DNA of 64,000 bases from Halomonas sp. 'Soap Lake #6' (GCF_003031405.1 NZ_CP020469.1:992001-1056000); one strand, 5' to 3'; positions 18,297-28,303 are shown, counted from the first letter of the stretch. Translations and numbers: made by a program. Notes: a model not told the origin generated them from the sequence alone.

Positions 18297-20297
18297 TTGA
18301 GCTTATTAGTGGCTATTATTTCTTTTTTGAAAGCGCTTTACCCGCTGGCCAATGCAAAAGAGCGCAGCGATATACGTTTGCTAGCCCAGCACGGCGAATT
18401 CGTGCGGGGCTACTATCAGCCGCAAATGCCTGCTTGGCAGCGCTGGCTGTGGGTAAGGCCTGAACTGCACTTTCTACGCTTGGGATGGCGGGCGGGGCTA
18501 ACCCCTAGCCCTAGGTTTGATTCCCGGTGGTACACCAGCCGCTATGGTGATGTGGGGCGGGCTAAGGTTAACCCGCTGCTGCACTTTCTGCGCTATGGCA
18601 TACATGAAGGGCGTTTGCCTTCTGCTAATGGGCATATCAGCGATTTTCCTCTGCTCCAGGGCCAAGCGGTTTGGTTGCACCACCAGGCATGGCATGGCCA
18701 TGCGGGGGCTGCTATTCCTGAACTGCAGGCGTTGGCAGCCCAGGGGCAGCCTGCGGCGCTGTGGTATTTAGCTAGCTGGTACTATGGGCAGTCGCGTTAT
18801 GAACAGGCACTGGCATATTTGCAAACACTGGCTGAAGATGATGCAGGGCCGTATAAGCGGGTGGTTCCCCAGGCGTTACTGAAGTGTTATGTGCGCTTGG
18901 GTAAGCAGGCTGGCCTTGACGAGCTACGCGATCATCAGCACTTTTCTGCCAAGGGGTTTGATGAGGCGATGCTGCAATTAGCATCGGTCAACTTACCTCT
19001 GGAGCAGCGCTTAGCACCGCTTAACCAGTGGTTTGCCAAGCGTAAATTGGTACCGTTACTGCCGGTGGAGTCGAGAAGTGGCTTGGGGCGGTTAAAAACA
19101 CGCCGGGTGCGTGCCAAGGTGCGCAGGCGTATGCCGCTGGTGTCAGTAGTGGTGCCTGCATATAACGCCGCAGCCACGATCAATACAGCGTTGAGGTCGC
19201 TGCTGGCCCAGAGCTGGCCCAATATTGAAATCATAGTGGTAGATGATGCCAGTACCGATGGGACGGTCAAACGTGTAGAGAAAAGAGCACGTTTGGAATC
19301 TAAACTTAGGCTGATCCGGCATGAGAAAAACAAAGGTGCTTATAGCGCTAGAAACACGGGTATAAAAGCCGCTAAGGGCGCTTTTGTTACCGTGCATGAC
19401 AGTGATGATTGGTCGCATCCACAAAAAATTGAGCGCCAGGTATTGGCGCTTATTCAACATGCCAAGGTGATGGCTACCCAGTCGTTTTGGGTGCGGGTAG
19501 ACGAGCACTTACAGCCGCTGGGGCCATGGCATTTATGTGCTGACTGGCTGGAGCCTAACCCGGCATCTGTCATGGTTCGTCGAGAGGTATTCGATACCTT
19601 GGGGCTGTGGGATGAGGTAGCAGTAGCGGCGGATAACGAATTTGTAGAGCGCCTTCAAAAGCATTATGGCACTGAGGCATTGCGGAAAGTGGCTGCCGAT
19701 GTGCCCTTGGCATTTTCGTTAGTACAGGCTGCCTCATTAACCCAGCGCAAAACGACCCACGTGCGCACCATTCACTGCGGTGTGCGGCATTTATATCATC
19801 AGGCCGCGTCGTGGTGGCGGGAACGGCAAGTGGTGCCGGTAATGTCTAACCAAAGCGAACGGCGGCTTTTCCCGACGCCTTTGGGTAACCACCCGCAGCC
19901 CTGTATGCACTACGATATTGCTATCGTGGCGGATGTTTCTGCGCGCAATCCAGAACTGCTGCAGTTGTTGAATACGCTACTGCGGCTTCGCCAGGAAGGC
20001 TACCGTGTTGTGGTTTGCCCCTGGAGCAGGCCAGATGATTTTAATACCCGTTGGCTGGCGGATGACATGTGGGAGCTATGCCACGAAGAAGGCATAGCTG
20101 TTGCCCATGGCGGTATCAAACTGCGCTGTGGCGAAGTGCGTGTACAAACGCTTGCGCCCTCGGTTAGCTGGCCAGATAGTGTGCCGCAGTTAATGTCGCG
20201 TGAAGGGGTGCGCGATCTAACAGGTAAGCCACTACCCGCTGCGCAAACAGAATTATTAACTGCGTATCTGGCTGGTGGTGGTCGAGTGGTGTTATGA
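18297..20297 (+). CDS. Family 2 glycosyltransferase with N- and C-terminal extensions
   Basis: A 666-residue cytosolic or membrane-associated glycosyltransferase. Residues 75-105 contain FDSRWYTSRYGDV and NPLLHFLRYGIHEGR, a small repeat common in exopolysaccharide glycosyltransferases. The GT-A domain at about 280-480 has PLVSVVVPAYNAA, VVDDASTDGT and VTVHDSDDW (metal-binding D-x-D). The last 150 residues are a separate alpha/beta segment without a clear match. The start is probably TTG 18297 preceded by AAGGTG; GTG 18309 is the alternative. Its stop overlaps the next gene by ATGA, so the two are translationally coupled. The donor and acceptor sugars cannot be told from sequence. Confidence 0.85.
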   Translation: MSLLVAIISFLKALYPLANAKERSDIRLLAQHGEFVRGYYQPQMPAWQRWLWVRPELHFLRLGWRAGLTPSPRFDSRWYTSRYGDVGRAKVNPLLHFLRYGIHEGRLPSANGHISDFPLLQGQAVWLHHQAWHGHAGAAIPELQALAAQGQPAALWYLASWYYGQSRYEQALAYLQTLAEDDAGPYKRVVPQALLKCYVRLGKQAGLDELRDHQHFSAKGFDEAMLQLASVNLPLEQRLAPLNQWFAKRKLVPLLPVESRSGLGRLKTRRVRAKVRRRMPLVSVVVPAYNAAATINTALRSLLAQSWPNIEIIVVDDASTDGTVKRVEKRARLESKLRLIRHEKNKGAYSARNTGIKAAKGAFVTVHDSDDWSHPQKIERQVLALIQHAKVMATQSFWVRVDEHLQPLGPWHLCADWLEPNPASVMVRREVFDTLGLWDEVAVAADNEFVERLQKHYGTEALRKVAADVPLAFSLVQAASLTQRKTTHVRTIHCGVRHLYHQAASWWRERQVVPVMSNQSERRLFPTPLGNHPQPCMHYDIAIVADVSARNPELLQLLNTLLRLRQEGYRVVVCPWSRPDDFNTRWLADDMWELCHEEGIAVAHGGIKLRCGEVRVQTLAPSVSWPDSVPQLMSREGVRDLTGKPLPAAQTELLTAYLAGGGRVVL

Positions 20298-21949
20298 CGG
20301 TATGGCGGGCGTTTAAAAGCCTGGGGTGGATGCAGCACAAGAAGGGGTGGCGGCAGTATGGCTGGCGTTACCCCTTTTTGTTTTGGGCAGTAGCACGCTT
20401 GTTCAATAAGTCGTGGTATTTGCTGCGCTATCCGGATGTAGCCGCTGCGAAGGGGAACGCCTTCGCCCACTGTCTGTTATACGGCCTTGGTGAGGGCCGT
20501 GAGCTATCTCCGCGTATTAGCATCAGCGGTTATGGTTACCGTTATGGTGGCAATAAATTGTGGGAGCCTGCCCAGGCGGTTATTCATTATTGGTGGTGGG
20601 GGCGTTGGCGAGGGTTAAGCCCAATGCCCTGTTTTCCCGGCAGTGGTGCGCAAGCAGCACTGAATGGGCAGCCTTGTTTAGCAGTATTTGCTCACACGGT
20701 TAACCCGCGGTTATATGGTGCAGAACGTAGCTTGTTAGATGCGCTGCGTACTCTTGAGAAGCTAGGTGTTGCCACTGTGGTGGTAGTGCCTAACGCTAGT
20801 AACCCAGGCTATTTAGCCACGTTGCAACGCGTTAGCCGTGCGGTATATGTCATCCCTTATGGTTGGTGGCAAGAGGGCGAGGCTGATGACTCCAGCACGC
20901 TAACGGCGATACAGGCGCTGCTTGAAGCCACTGGCGCTAATGCTGTGTATGTGAATACGCTAACACTTCAAGCGCCTTCGGTTGCGGCTAGGCAGCTAGG
21001 CTTGCCCGTGTTAACACACGTTCGCGAGCTACCCGCGCATGACCCAGGCCTTTGCCAAGCGTTAAATAGTTCGGCTGAGGGTGTAGTAGCCCATGCTGTT
21101 GCCCATTCAGACCTTTTGATTGTGAACTCTCAATGTACTGCCGAGGCGTTCCAGCACCGGGGCGTGCCGGTTGCAGTGGTACCCAATATGATAGATATGC
21201 ATGTTTGGCAGGCGGTGCCTGCTTTACAGCTGGATGTGCAACGGCCGCTGCGGGTTGGGTTACTGGGAAGCTTGATTCATAAAAAAGGGCTTGTAGACTT
21301 TGCCGCCCTTGCAGATGCCTTGGCACGCAAGGGCGTTGCGGTAGAGTGTTGTTTATATGGGGCAAGTACCCCGGATTTAGAAGCTTTACTGCATCAGCGT
21401 CTTGGAGAAGGTCTTAAAAAGGGCCTTGAAGAGGGTCTTAAAGAAGATCTTAAAGAAGATCTTAAAGAGGGTAAGAAAGGTCATTTAATTCATAAAGGCT
21501 ATGCGGAAGACCCGCAGGATGCGCTGGCGAACCTGGATATTGTGGTGAACCTCTCTCACTTTCAGGAGTCTTTTGGCCGTACTGTATTAGAGGCGATGGC
21601 TGCTGGAAGACCCGTGGTGGCCTATGATTGGGGTGCACTGCCTGAACTTGTAGCGCATGGCAAAACAGGATTTTTAGCCCCTAAGGGGGATGTGCAGCGC
21701 GTAGCCCAGTGGGTTGAAGCACTGGCAGTGGAGCCTAAATTGCTCGTTACTATGGGGCATGCTGGCCGCCAGCGTGCCAATGCGCTGTTTAGTGCCAAGG
21801 CGCACCAGGTAGCGATGGCACAGGCGTTAAGCTATCTATTTCCTGTGGCCACGGTAGAAGCCGAGCCGCAAAGCGATGTTTCGGTTAGTAACGATTTAAC
21901 GATGACTAGTAGTGACTATCAGCACAAGACTGATAGACAAAACGATTAG
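20294..21949 (+). CDS. Family 4 glycosyltransferase
   Basis: A 551-residue GT-B type enzyme. An N-terminal segment with NKSWYLLRYPDVA resembles that of the upstream glycosyltransferase. The GT4 fold follows: HTVNPRLYGAERSLLDAL, HVRELPAHDPGL, LRVGLLGSLIHKKGLVDFA, and the donor-binding block FQESFGRTVLEAMAAGRPVVAYDWGALPELV. Between the two Rossmann halves is an insert of a 4-residue repeat (LKED type) coded by a 12-bp tandem repeat at 21410-21470. It starts by ATGA overlap with the previous gene and overlaps the next open frame. It probably adds a hexose to the surface polymer. Confidence 0.88.
   Translation: MTVWRAFKSLGWMQHKKGWRQYGWRYPFLFWAVARLFNKSWYLLRYPDVAAAKGNAFAHCLLYGLGEGRELSPRISISGYGYRYGGNKLWEPAQAVIHYWWWGRWRGLSPMPCFPGSGAQAALNGQPCLAVFAHTVNPRLYGAERSLLDALRTLEKLGVATVVVVPNASNPGYLATLQRVSRAVYVIPYGWWQEGEADDSSTLTAIQALLEATGANAVYVNTLTLQAPSVAARQLGLPVLTHVRELPAHDPGLCQALNSSAEGVVAHAVAHSDLLIVNSQCTAEAFQHRGVPVAVVPNMIDMHVWQAVPALQLDVQRPLRVGLLGSLIHKKGLVDFAALADALARKGVAVECCLYGASTPDLEALLHQRLGEGLKKGLEEGLKEDLKEDLKEGKKGHLIHKGYAEDPQDALANLDIVVNLSHFQESFGRTVLEAMAAGRPVVAYDWGALPELVAHGKTGFLAPKGDVQRVAQWVEALAVEPKLLVTMGHAGRQRANALFSAKAHQVAMAQALSYLFPVATVEAEPQSDVSVSNDLTMTSSDYQHKTDRQND
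21410..21470 (+). repeat. In-frame 12-bp tandem repeat in GT4 gene
   Basis: Units of the GATCTTAAAGAA type, about five imperfect copies, code for (G/D)LKE repeats inside the GT4 protein. The period is a multiple of three, so copy-number changes keep the frame. Confidence 0.8.
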
Positions 21950-24440
21950 CAACGACTGGGAGTTAAGGACTATTTCAACGTCGAATATGCTGCCCCGGTT
22001 AGGTGTTGCGGCGGTAATTAAAAATGAATTGGATGCACTGCAAGAGTGGGTTGCTTTCCATTTGGCCGTAGGTGTTGAGCATTTTGTTATTGCAGATACT
22101 GGCAGCAGCGATGGTTCTTATGCTTATTTACGTGAACTCTCACGCCTTGGCCTAGTGACATTAGTGCATCCCTATGGCGGTGATTATGGGGCCAGCGAAC
22201 CTTTCGCTTACCGTTCTTTATTGGCAGCTTGCCCCGCGTACCTGGATATTGTCGCTTTCATTGATGCGGATGAGTTTTTGCTACCGCTGGATGAGGACAG
22301 CGATTCTCAGGATGGCGATGCTCAGAGCAGTGATTCTCAGAGCAGCGATTCTCAGAGCAGTGATTCTCAGAGCAGTGATTCTCAGAGCAGTGATTCTCAG
22401 AGCAGCGGTTTTCAGAGCGGGCCTGATAAAACGCTACCAGAGAATGGGTTACGCACTTGGCTTGGTAAGATATTCAGTGACCCGGATGTGAGTGCTCTGG
22501 CGCTTAATTCTGCATGCTTTGGCTCCTCCGGGGAACGCTTTCGTGGCGATGGCTTGGTGATTGAACGCTTTACCCAGCGCTCTTACAGTAAATTCCGCTA
22601 TAACCGTCTTTATAAAAGTGTGGTTAGGCCTTCGCGGGTTAGCCACTTTGAGAACGAGCGCCATGCGGTGCTAACAGCGGGCCGCTACGTTAATAGCAAA
22701 GGTGCACCACTGCAACTGGCCAAGGAGCAGCCTGGCGTAAGCCGTCGGGTGTGTTGGCAGGGCGCTCGCATTAATCATTATGCGGTAAAATCAGTGGAAG
22801 AGTTTGTGCTTGGGCAGGTATTGCATCGTATTGATAGTACCTGGAATAGTACTTGGAATGGTACTTGGAATAGTACTGGGACGGCCACCCACGGTGAGGC
22901 TTACTTCTCTCGTTTTGACCGAAATGGGCGTGAGTGTAATGCCGCTCAGGCATGGGCTGGCCGTGTTCACCAGCAGTCACTTTCGTTACCTAGTAGCAGT
23001 GCATTTGCCATCCCTTTTAATGCGCCTCGGCAGGCTCGGTGGCGTAAAACGCTGGCGTCTTCCTTATCCTGGTGGCGGCGCGTACGCCATGCACCGCTGC
23101 GCTCTCAAACTGCTCCTCTGGAGCCGCCCATTACGGCCTGGAAGCGAACATGGCCCCAGCAATCGCGGGTAATACTTACCCAGCGTGGCGTGCTGCTTCA
23201 GGCAAGTTTGAGTGTTGAAGGGTTATCGGTAGCGAAAGAGAACGTGAAGCTCGCCTGTACCTGGCAAGCAGGTGTGGAGTGTGTGTTTCCTGCTAACCAC
23301 TTTGGTGACGATGGCAGTGGCTGTCTTGATAATGCCGTTCACTTTCGTGTTGAACTGCCGATTCGCTCGGGAAATGTAAGGCTTGCTGCCGTGTTGTTTA
23401 CTGATGCTGGGGAGCAGCGTATTCCGCTAGAGCGTTTAACGCTTATGCCCGATGCATCAGCACAGGAACTTCAAGCAAGCGCGCTGATTGGTAAACAGGG
23501 CTGGCTGTTTCTTGATCAAGATACCAACTTGAGCCTGTATCAGTACCTTGGCTATATGTCGCTAGACCAGAAGGCTATCGCCCAATGGACTACTTATGCC
23601 GAGCAGTTGGTGGCGCTTACCCATCAGGTGAATGCGAAAGTATTGATGGTGGCTGCCCCCAGTAAGGAGCGGGTGATGAGCCACTACCACCCTTATCCTA
23701 TGGGGGCTGTTTCACCGGCTGATCAAGTTGTCGCGGCGTTACCTGATGGCTTTTGTTTGTACCCTGAAGCATTGCTGAAGCAGATGGGCGATGACGCCTA
23801 CCATGTAACGGATACCCACTGGACACAGCAAGGCGCTATGCACGTTACGTGCGAAGTGGTGCGCCGGTTAGGGTTGGTAACGTTAGAAGAGGCGGAGCGC
23901 TGGTTCGCTGAAGACCAGTATAAAGTTGTGCGCTTACGTGGGGATCTGGGAAATAAGCTGAACCCTGTACGTATGGCCGCTACACAGCGCTTAAGCTCGT
24001 TTGACCACCGGCAGCTGAAACGCTACGACAATGGCCTGGCCAATTTTGGGCGGGTAATAGTGTGGGAAAATAGCGATGCTTTGCTTGACCAGTGCTGCTT
24101 AGTGATGGGTGCCTCTTCAAGCTATATGATGTTTCCGTTTTTAGTGCGCATTTTCAGCCGTGTGGTATTTGTACATAGCGCCGGTAATGTTGATGTGTCG
24201 CTGGTTCATTCTGTCGCTGCCCAGGTAGTGTTAGTACAGACGAATGCGCGCTTTATGGTAGAGGCGCCGAAAGTCACGTGGTCTTTGCAAGATACCATTC
24301 TTGAAAAAACAGAAGGCGTAAGCATGGAAGAACATACCGCCGCGTTTGCTGAACGCATACCTGCTAGTCAGGCTAAATTAGCGGGATGGGGGATGGAAAA
24401 ATGGAATGATTGTCTTCCTGCAGGGTGGTTTAACGCGTGA
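21912..24440 (+). CDS. GT92-like glycosyltransferase fused to AlgX/AlgJ-like SGNH domain
   Basis: An 842-residue, two-part protein. The N-terminal part (about residues 28-330) resembles GT92/DUF23 or GT2-like transferases: VIKNELDALQEWVAFHL, HFVIADTGSSDGSY and FIDADEFLLP with D-x-D. It contains a DSQSS repeat insert at 22311-22420 and a WNST repeat at 22840-22880. The C-terminal part (about 520-830) resembles AlgX/AlgJ-type polysaccharide O-acetylation proteins: LIGKQGWLFLDQD, VMVAAPSKERV and VTDTHWTQQGA. The expected G-D-S-F block reads MGASSSYM, so the nucleophile context is altered. There is no signal peptide, unlike periplasmic AlgX/J. The listed start overlaps the previous gene by 38 bp; ATG 21987 is a plausible alternative. 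Confidence 0.75.
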   Translation: MTISTRLIDKTISNDWELRTISTSNMLPRLGVAAVIKNELDALQEWVAFHLAVGVEHFVIADTGSSDGSYAYLRELSRLGLVTLVHPYGGDYGASEPFAYRSLLAACPAYLDIVAFIDADEFLLPLDEDSDSQDGDAQSSDSQSSDSQSSDSQSSDSQSSDSQSSGFQSGPDKTLPENGLRTWLGKIFSDPDVSALALNSACFGSSGERFRGDGLVIERFTQRSYSKFRYNRLYKSVVRPSRVSHFENERHAVLTAGRYVNSKGAPLQLAKEQPGVSRRVCWQGARINHYAVKSVEEFVLGQVLHRIDSTWNSTWNGTWNSTGTATHGEAYFSRFDRNGRECNAAQAWAGRVHQQSLSLPSSSAFAIPFNAPRQARWRKTLASSLSWWRRVRHAPLRSQTAPLEPPITAWKRTWPQQSRVILTQRGVLLQASLSVEGLSVAKENVKLACTWQAGVECVFPANHFGDDGSGCLDNAVHFRVELPIRSGNVRLAAVLFTDAGEQRIPLERLTLMPDASAQELQASALIGKQGWLFLDQDTNLSLYQYLGYMSLDQKAIAQWTTYAEQLVALTHQVNAKVLMVAAPSKERVMSHYHPYPMGAVSPADQVVAALPDGFCLYPEALLKQMGDDAYHVTDTHWTQQGAMHVTCEVVRRLGLVTLEEAERWFAEDQYKVVRLRGDLGNKLNPVRMAATQRLSSFDHRQLKRYDNGLANFGRVIVWENSDALLDQCCLVMGASSSYMMFPFLVRIFSRVVFVHSAGNVDVSLVHSVAAQVVLVQTNARFMVEAPKVTWSLQDTILEKTEGVSMEEHTAAFAERIPASQAKLAGWGMEKWNDCLPAGWFNA
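22311..22420 (+). repeat. In-frame 15-bp minisatellite (DSQSS)
   Basis: About seven copies of GATTCTCAGAGCAGT or close variants encode a D-S-Q-S-S stretch inserted between the acidic D-x-D loop and the rest of the glycosyltransferase domain. It is nearly perfect at the DNA level and is likely to vary in length between strains. Confidence 0.85.
22840..22880 (+). repeat. In-frame 12-bp repeat (WNST)
   Basis: Three to four copies of TGGAATAGTACT-type units encode W-N-S-T repeats in the same gene as the DSQSS repeat. Frame is kept whatever the copy number. Confidence 0.75.
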
Positions 24441-26650
24441 CGATAACAGCCAATATGCAAGTGGTGCTAGGTACGCTGACGTTTCAGCAAGTGCTTGAGC
24501 CTAAAGATAATGTGGTATGGGACGCCTATCACCACCGCTGGGAAGCTCTCGACGAGTCGATGGAGTTTACCACCCAGCGCAATGTCTATTTACCCGGCTG
24601 GTATATGATTGAACTGATGGTAGACCGTTCGGTGACCACAGTAGCAGCCAGCTTTCGCTTTGAAGCGGGGCGCAGAACCTTCAATATTGATATGCCCTTA
24701 CGGGTTGGCAAGTTAAGTAAGCGGCTGGTGCATGTGCCTTGGGGAGTAAAGCGCATCGCCTTCAGGCCGATGAACGCGAAGGGGCACTTTTCAATACCGC
24801 ATTTCCGTCTTGTATGGGTAACGCCAGCATTTGCGCGCGACCGTTTACTGCAGCGTTTGATTAATATTCATCAGGATTATCGCGATATCACCCAAAAAGA
24901 GGCGGCTGGTATTATCCGTGAACGCGCCCGAGAGCGGGGAGAGTCGTGGCGTAGAACGGTGATTCGTGAATATGAGTCTACCTATATCAGCTTATGTTCA
25001 CGTCGCAACTACCGGCTTTGGGTGCGTAAGTTTGAAGACAAACCCGATGCCGCAAAGATCAGTGCGAACATTCAAACGCGCCAGCTAGATCTCGTCGGTA
25101 TGTACTACTTTTACATTCCTGTCGCGGGTTTCCATACCGCTGATGCTCTCGATAGCACCATCGCTAGTCTTCAGGATCAACCGCTTGGCAATTGGAAAGT
25201 GGTCTTACTGCCTGCACCAGACTGCACGACGGGTGTGCAGCAGCATATTGATGCACTGGTTACAAAAGACCCGCGTATCAGCGTATCTGATACCCAGTCT
25301 GAACCTTATACAGCAGCACTTTCTGCATCTACGTGGGTGTCTGTTTTATGCCCTGGTGACAGGCTTTCAGCGCAGGCGCTTTACTCATTGGCGGGCAGTG
25401 CGGATGCCGAGTTAATTTATAGCGACGAAGATGAGTTAGACACAGATGGCATGCGTCACTCGCCGCTTTTTAAACCTCAATGGAACCCGGATTTACTACT
25501 TTCCCAGCCGTATGTTGGTTGTGCAATATGGGTTCGCGGGGATAAATTGCCGCAGCTAATGCCTGCTGGTGGCTTACCTTGCGCCAGTTCCGTAGGTAAT
25601 TGGCAGGCTAAGCTGGCGCTAAATGCATTGGCCACTGGCGTTGAGAAAATTGAGCATATTGGCCGCATACTCTTCCACCGGGTATCTCCGTTTACGCTCT
25701 CACCGGCTGACGATTACGCTGCACTGGTACGTTTGAGCCTGAATGAGCAAAACCTCTCTGCTCACGTTGAAAAGGGGCGTGTGGCCAACTCTGCCCGGGT
25801 TATGTGGCCAGTACCTACACCTCAGCCATTGGTGAGTTTGTTGGTGCCTACCCGCGATGGTGTCGAAATACTTAAGCCATGTGTGGACGCTATCTTAGAG
25901 AGAACCGACTACCGGCACTTCGAATTATTGATTTTAGATAACCAGTCCAGTTGCTCTAAAACGTTAGCCTATATGGCCGAAGTGGAGAAGCGGGACAGCA
26001 GAGTAAAAGTACTGCGCTGGAACCACGATTTTAATTACTCGGCAATCAACAATTTTGGTGCCAAGCACTCTAAAGGCGACATCATCGGCCTGATTAATAA
26101 TGATGTCGAGCCTATCGATGGCGAATGGTTAACAGAAATGGTCAGTCAGGCATCCCGGCCGGAAGTGGGCTGTGTAGGGGCGAAGCTCTATTACCCCAAT
26201 GGGACCATTCAGCATGGTGGCGTTGTATTAGGAGTAGGCGGTGTGGCAGGGCATGCACATCGCTTTTTCCAGCATAACGAGGAAGGTTATGCAGGGCGTT
26301 TACAGCTTGTGCAAAACCTAACGGCCGTGACGGCAGCCTGCCTGCTACTTCGCCGGGAGGTATTTGAAAAAGTGGGCGGTCTTAACGAACCAGACCTCGC
26401 CGTTGCTTACAACGATGTAGATCTGTGCTTAAAGGTGCATGAGCTGGGGCTACGTAATCTCTGGACCCCCTACGCTGAACTCTACCACCATGAGTCTATT
26501 TCACGCGGGGCTGATGATACGCCCAAAAAACGTGCCCGTGCTTTGAAAGAAGCACGTTATATGCGCAAGCAGTGGGGGCCGTTGCTGGATAAAGACCCGG
26601 CCTATAACCCTAACCTAACCTTAGCGCACGAGGACTTCTCACTGAGGTGA
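24437..26650 (+). CDS. Family 2 glycosyltransferase, large two-module form
   Basis: A 737-residue protein. Residues 1-130 form a beta-rich N-terminal domain. A first GT-A-like module (about 215-440) contains YFYIPVAGFHTADALDSTIASL and IYSDEDEL. A second, more typical module (about 460-720) contains PLVSLLVPTRDGVEILKPC, ELLILDNQSS, IGLINNDVEPI (metal-binding N-D-x-E variant of D-x-D) and AYNDVDLCLKV. This layout is common in O-antigen and capsule rhamnosyltransferase-like proteins. It starts at GTG overlapping the previous stop (GTGA), so it is coupled. Which sugar it transfers is unknown. Confidence 0.86.
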   Translation: MTITANMQVVLGTLTFQQVLEPKDNVVWDAYHHRWEALDESMEFTTQRNVYLPGWYMIELMVDRSVTTVAASFRFEAGRRTFNIDMPLRVGKLSKRLVHVPWGVKRIAFRPMNAKGHFSIPHFRLVWVTPAFARDRLLQRLINIHQDYRDITQKEAAGIIRERARERGESWRRTVIREYESTYISLCSRRNYRLWVRKFEDKPDAAKISANIQTRQLDLVGMYYFYIPVAGFHTADALDSTIASLQDQPLGNWKVVLLPAPDCTTGVQQHIDALVTKDPRISVSDTQSEPYTAALSASTWVSVLCPGDRLSAQALYSLAGSADAELIYSDEDELDTDGMRHSPLFKPQWNPDLLLSQPYVGCAIWVRGDKLPQLMPAGGLPCASSVGNWQAKLALNALATGVEKIEHIGRILFHRVSPFTLSPADDYAALVRLSLNEQNLSAHVEKGRVANSARVMWPVPTPQPLVSLLVPTRDGVEILKPCVDAILERTDYRHFELLILDNQSSCSKTLAYMAEVEKRDSRVKVLRWNHDFNYSAINNFGAKHSKGDIIGLINNDVEPIDGEWLTEMVSQASRPEVGCVGAKLYYPNGTIQHGGVVLGVGGVAGHAHRFFQHNEEGYAGRLQLVQNLTAVTAACLLLRREVFEKVGGLNEPDLAVAYNDVDLCLKVHELGLRNLWTPYAELYHHESISRGADDTPKKRARALKEARYMRKQWGPLLDKDPAYNPNLTLAHEDFSLR

Positions 26651-26939
26651 TAAGGAAGGAGGCGACATAAAAAGAGGGGGCAGTGCTATTACCAAGTTAT
26701 TGGCGCGACTACAAAAATGATGCCAGTACAAAAGCCTGAACCCAACCAATAAGTGCAGTACCTACGGCTTTAGCATTCCTGAGTAGTATCCCGGCAACAC
26801 CTGGGCCTGTTTCGTTATCCCATGCTCTGCACCTTTATGTTCGGCAAAGCAGGGGTAGCGCTATTGGCCCTTATGCCTTTGCTGTATGGCCCACCGTGCT
26901 GCAGTTATTTTACAAGCCAGGAAGTGAAGGAGCATTCCA

Positions 26940-28013
26940 TTGAGCATGATTGAGCGGAAGATACCGCGAAAACGCCAGCACCGGTGGGTAATGTTGCGAG
27001 ACCGTGCCTACCCAACAGAAGATATCTATTTTTTAGTTTCAGCAGCACCAGAGTTAAAGAAGCTAGGTATTGAGGTTGATGAGGTCCAAACACGTAGCCA
27101 CTGGTTTCCATGGCGGTACACCAGAGCTTTGCCAGCCATGTTTGAAGAAGCGAATGTACTGGTTTGCCGGTCGCTACCTACCGTATGGATGAAATGGTTA
27201 GCTCGTAATAAACATAAGCTGGGCCACATTGTTTATTTGATTGACGATAACGTAAAGGCAGCGGTGCACGACAAGACACTGCCAGATTCTTATCGTCGAC
27301 GTATGAAGGATGTGGTGCATTATCAACCAGCTATATTGGCGCTAACCGATGAAGTGGTGGCTTCCAGCCAGCAGCTGGCTGATACGCTAAAGACGCAGCA
27401 TTCAAAGGTTTCAGTGTTAACGCCGCCTTTGCTAGCGTCTTTACCTGGCTTTGCGCATTTTGACGCACCGCCATCTAGCAAAACGCCCTGGATGGTTGGC
27501 TTCTATGGCACACGTGCCCATGTGGCGGATTTAGAACATATCGCGCCGGCGATGGTTGATCTTCATCATCAACGTAAAGATGTCGCTTTTGAAATTATGC
27601 TAGGGCAGTACACACCCAAGGCCCTCAGCTCGCTGGCGCGCTGTTATACGCCTGCGCCGCTGCCCTGGAATGCCTTCCGTGAATACCAGTGCCAGCAACG
27701 CATCCATATTGGTTTGGCGCCGCTGTGGCCAACAGAGTTTAACGCCGGAAAATCGTACATTAAGTTTCTGGATATTGCGGCCATGGGCGGGGTGGGTATT
27801 TTTAGCAACCGCTACCCATACAATGAGGTCGTTGAGCACGGCGTTGATGGCATGCTCGCGAATGATGACCCCAACGACTGGCTACAGTGTATGAAAACCT
27901 TGCTGAATAACCCTGCCCAAACCCTCTCCATGGCAAAAAACGCAGCCAAAAAAGCCGCCTCTATTGGCCATCACCAGCACGCATTCGATTTTTGGCGAGC
28001 GCGAACCAGCTAA
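26940..28013 (+). CDS. Glycosyltransferase, GT4-like
   Basis: A 357-residue GT-B type protein. N-terminal half: VYLIDDNVKAAV, VVASSQQLADTL. C-terminal half: WMVGFYGTRAHVADLEHIAPAM, HIGLAPLWPTEFNAGKSYIKFLDIAAMGGVGIFSN and YNEVVEHGVDGMLAND, which resembles the nucleotide-sugar binding part of GT4 enzymes. The start may be TTG 26940, seven bases after AAGGAG, or ATG 26946. It is the last gene before the terminator at 28068 and closes the tupA-glycosyltransferase operon. The 290-bp gap before it (26651-26939) shows no gene. Confidence 0.82.
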   Translation: MSMIERKIPRKRQHRWVMLRDRAYPTEDIYFLVSAAPELKKLGIEVDEVQTRSHWFPWRYTRALPAMFEEANVLVCRSLPTVWMKWLARNKHKLGHIVYLIDDNVKAAVHDKTLPDSYRRRMKDVVHYQPAILALTDEVVASSQQLADTLKTQHSKVSVLTPPLLASLPGFAHFDAPPSSKTPWMVGFYGTRAHVADLEHIAPAMVDLHHQRKDVAFEIMLGQYTPKALSSLARCYTPAPLPWNAFREYQCQQRIHIGLAPLWPTEFNAGKSYIKFLDIAAMGGVGIFSNRYPYNEVVEHGVDGMLANDDPNDWLQCMKTLLNNPAQTLSMAKNAAKKAASIGHHQHAFDFWRARTS

Positions 28014-28067
28014 AATCATTGCTAAGTTTATGCTTCACTGGCTTGCTAATTCACTGGTTTGAATAAG

Positions 28068-28096
28068 AACCGGCTCCACAAGAGCCGGTTTTTTTT
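28068..28096 (+). terminator. Strong intrinsic terminator
   Basis: AACCGGCTC, loop CACAA, GAGCCGGTT, then a run of eight T. The 9-bp GC-rich perfect stem with U-tract is a textbook Rho-independent terminator closing the glycosyltransferase operon. Confidence 0.9.
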
Positions 28097-28129
28097 GGCT
28101 CATTTATGGCGAAGAGAAGGGGATACGGC

Positions 28130-28303
28130 ATTGTCAGGTTACCCCATTCAGGAATGACGGCTGTGGTGAGTCGTGAGATGCCCCGACCTTCGTCATTCCC
28201 GCATGCCCTTAGCGGGAATCCATGTTGACTTGGGTTTTCGGGCTGCTGCAGGCCAAGGTCAAGGTGGATTCCCGATAACCCCACTCGGGAATGACAGTGC
28301 GGT
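28130..28303. repeat. Inverted GTCATTCCC-type intergenic repeat
   Basis: Copies of GTCATTCCCGC, GCGGGAATCCA, TGGATTCCCG and CGGGAATGAC in alternating orientation, able to fold into a long hairpin. This type of small repeat is common between genes in proteobacteria. No coding frame is credible here. Confidence 0.65.

Noticed and set aside
22174..22491. Alternative-frame ORF rich in AVILRA repeats
   Set aside because: It is a frame shadow of the DSQSS minisatellite in the glycosyltransferase gene.
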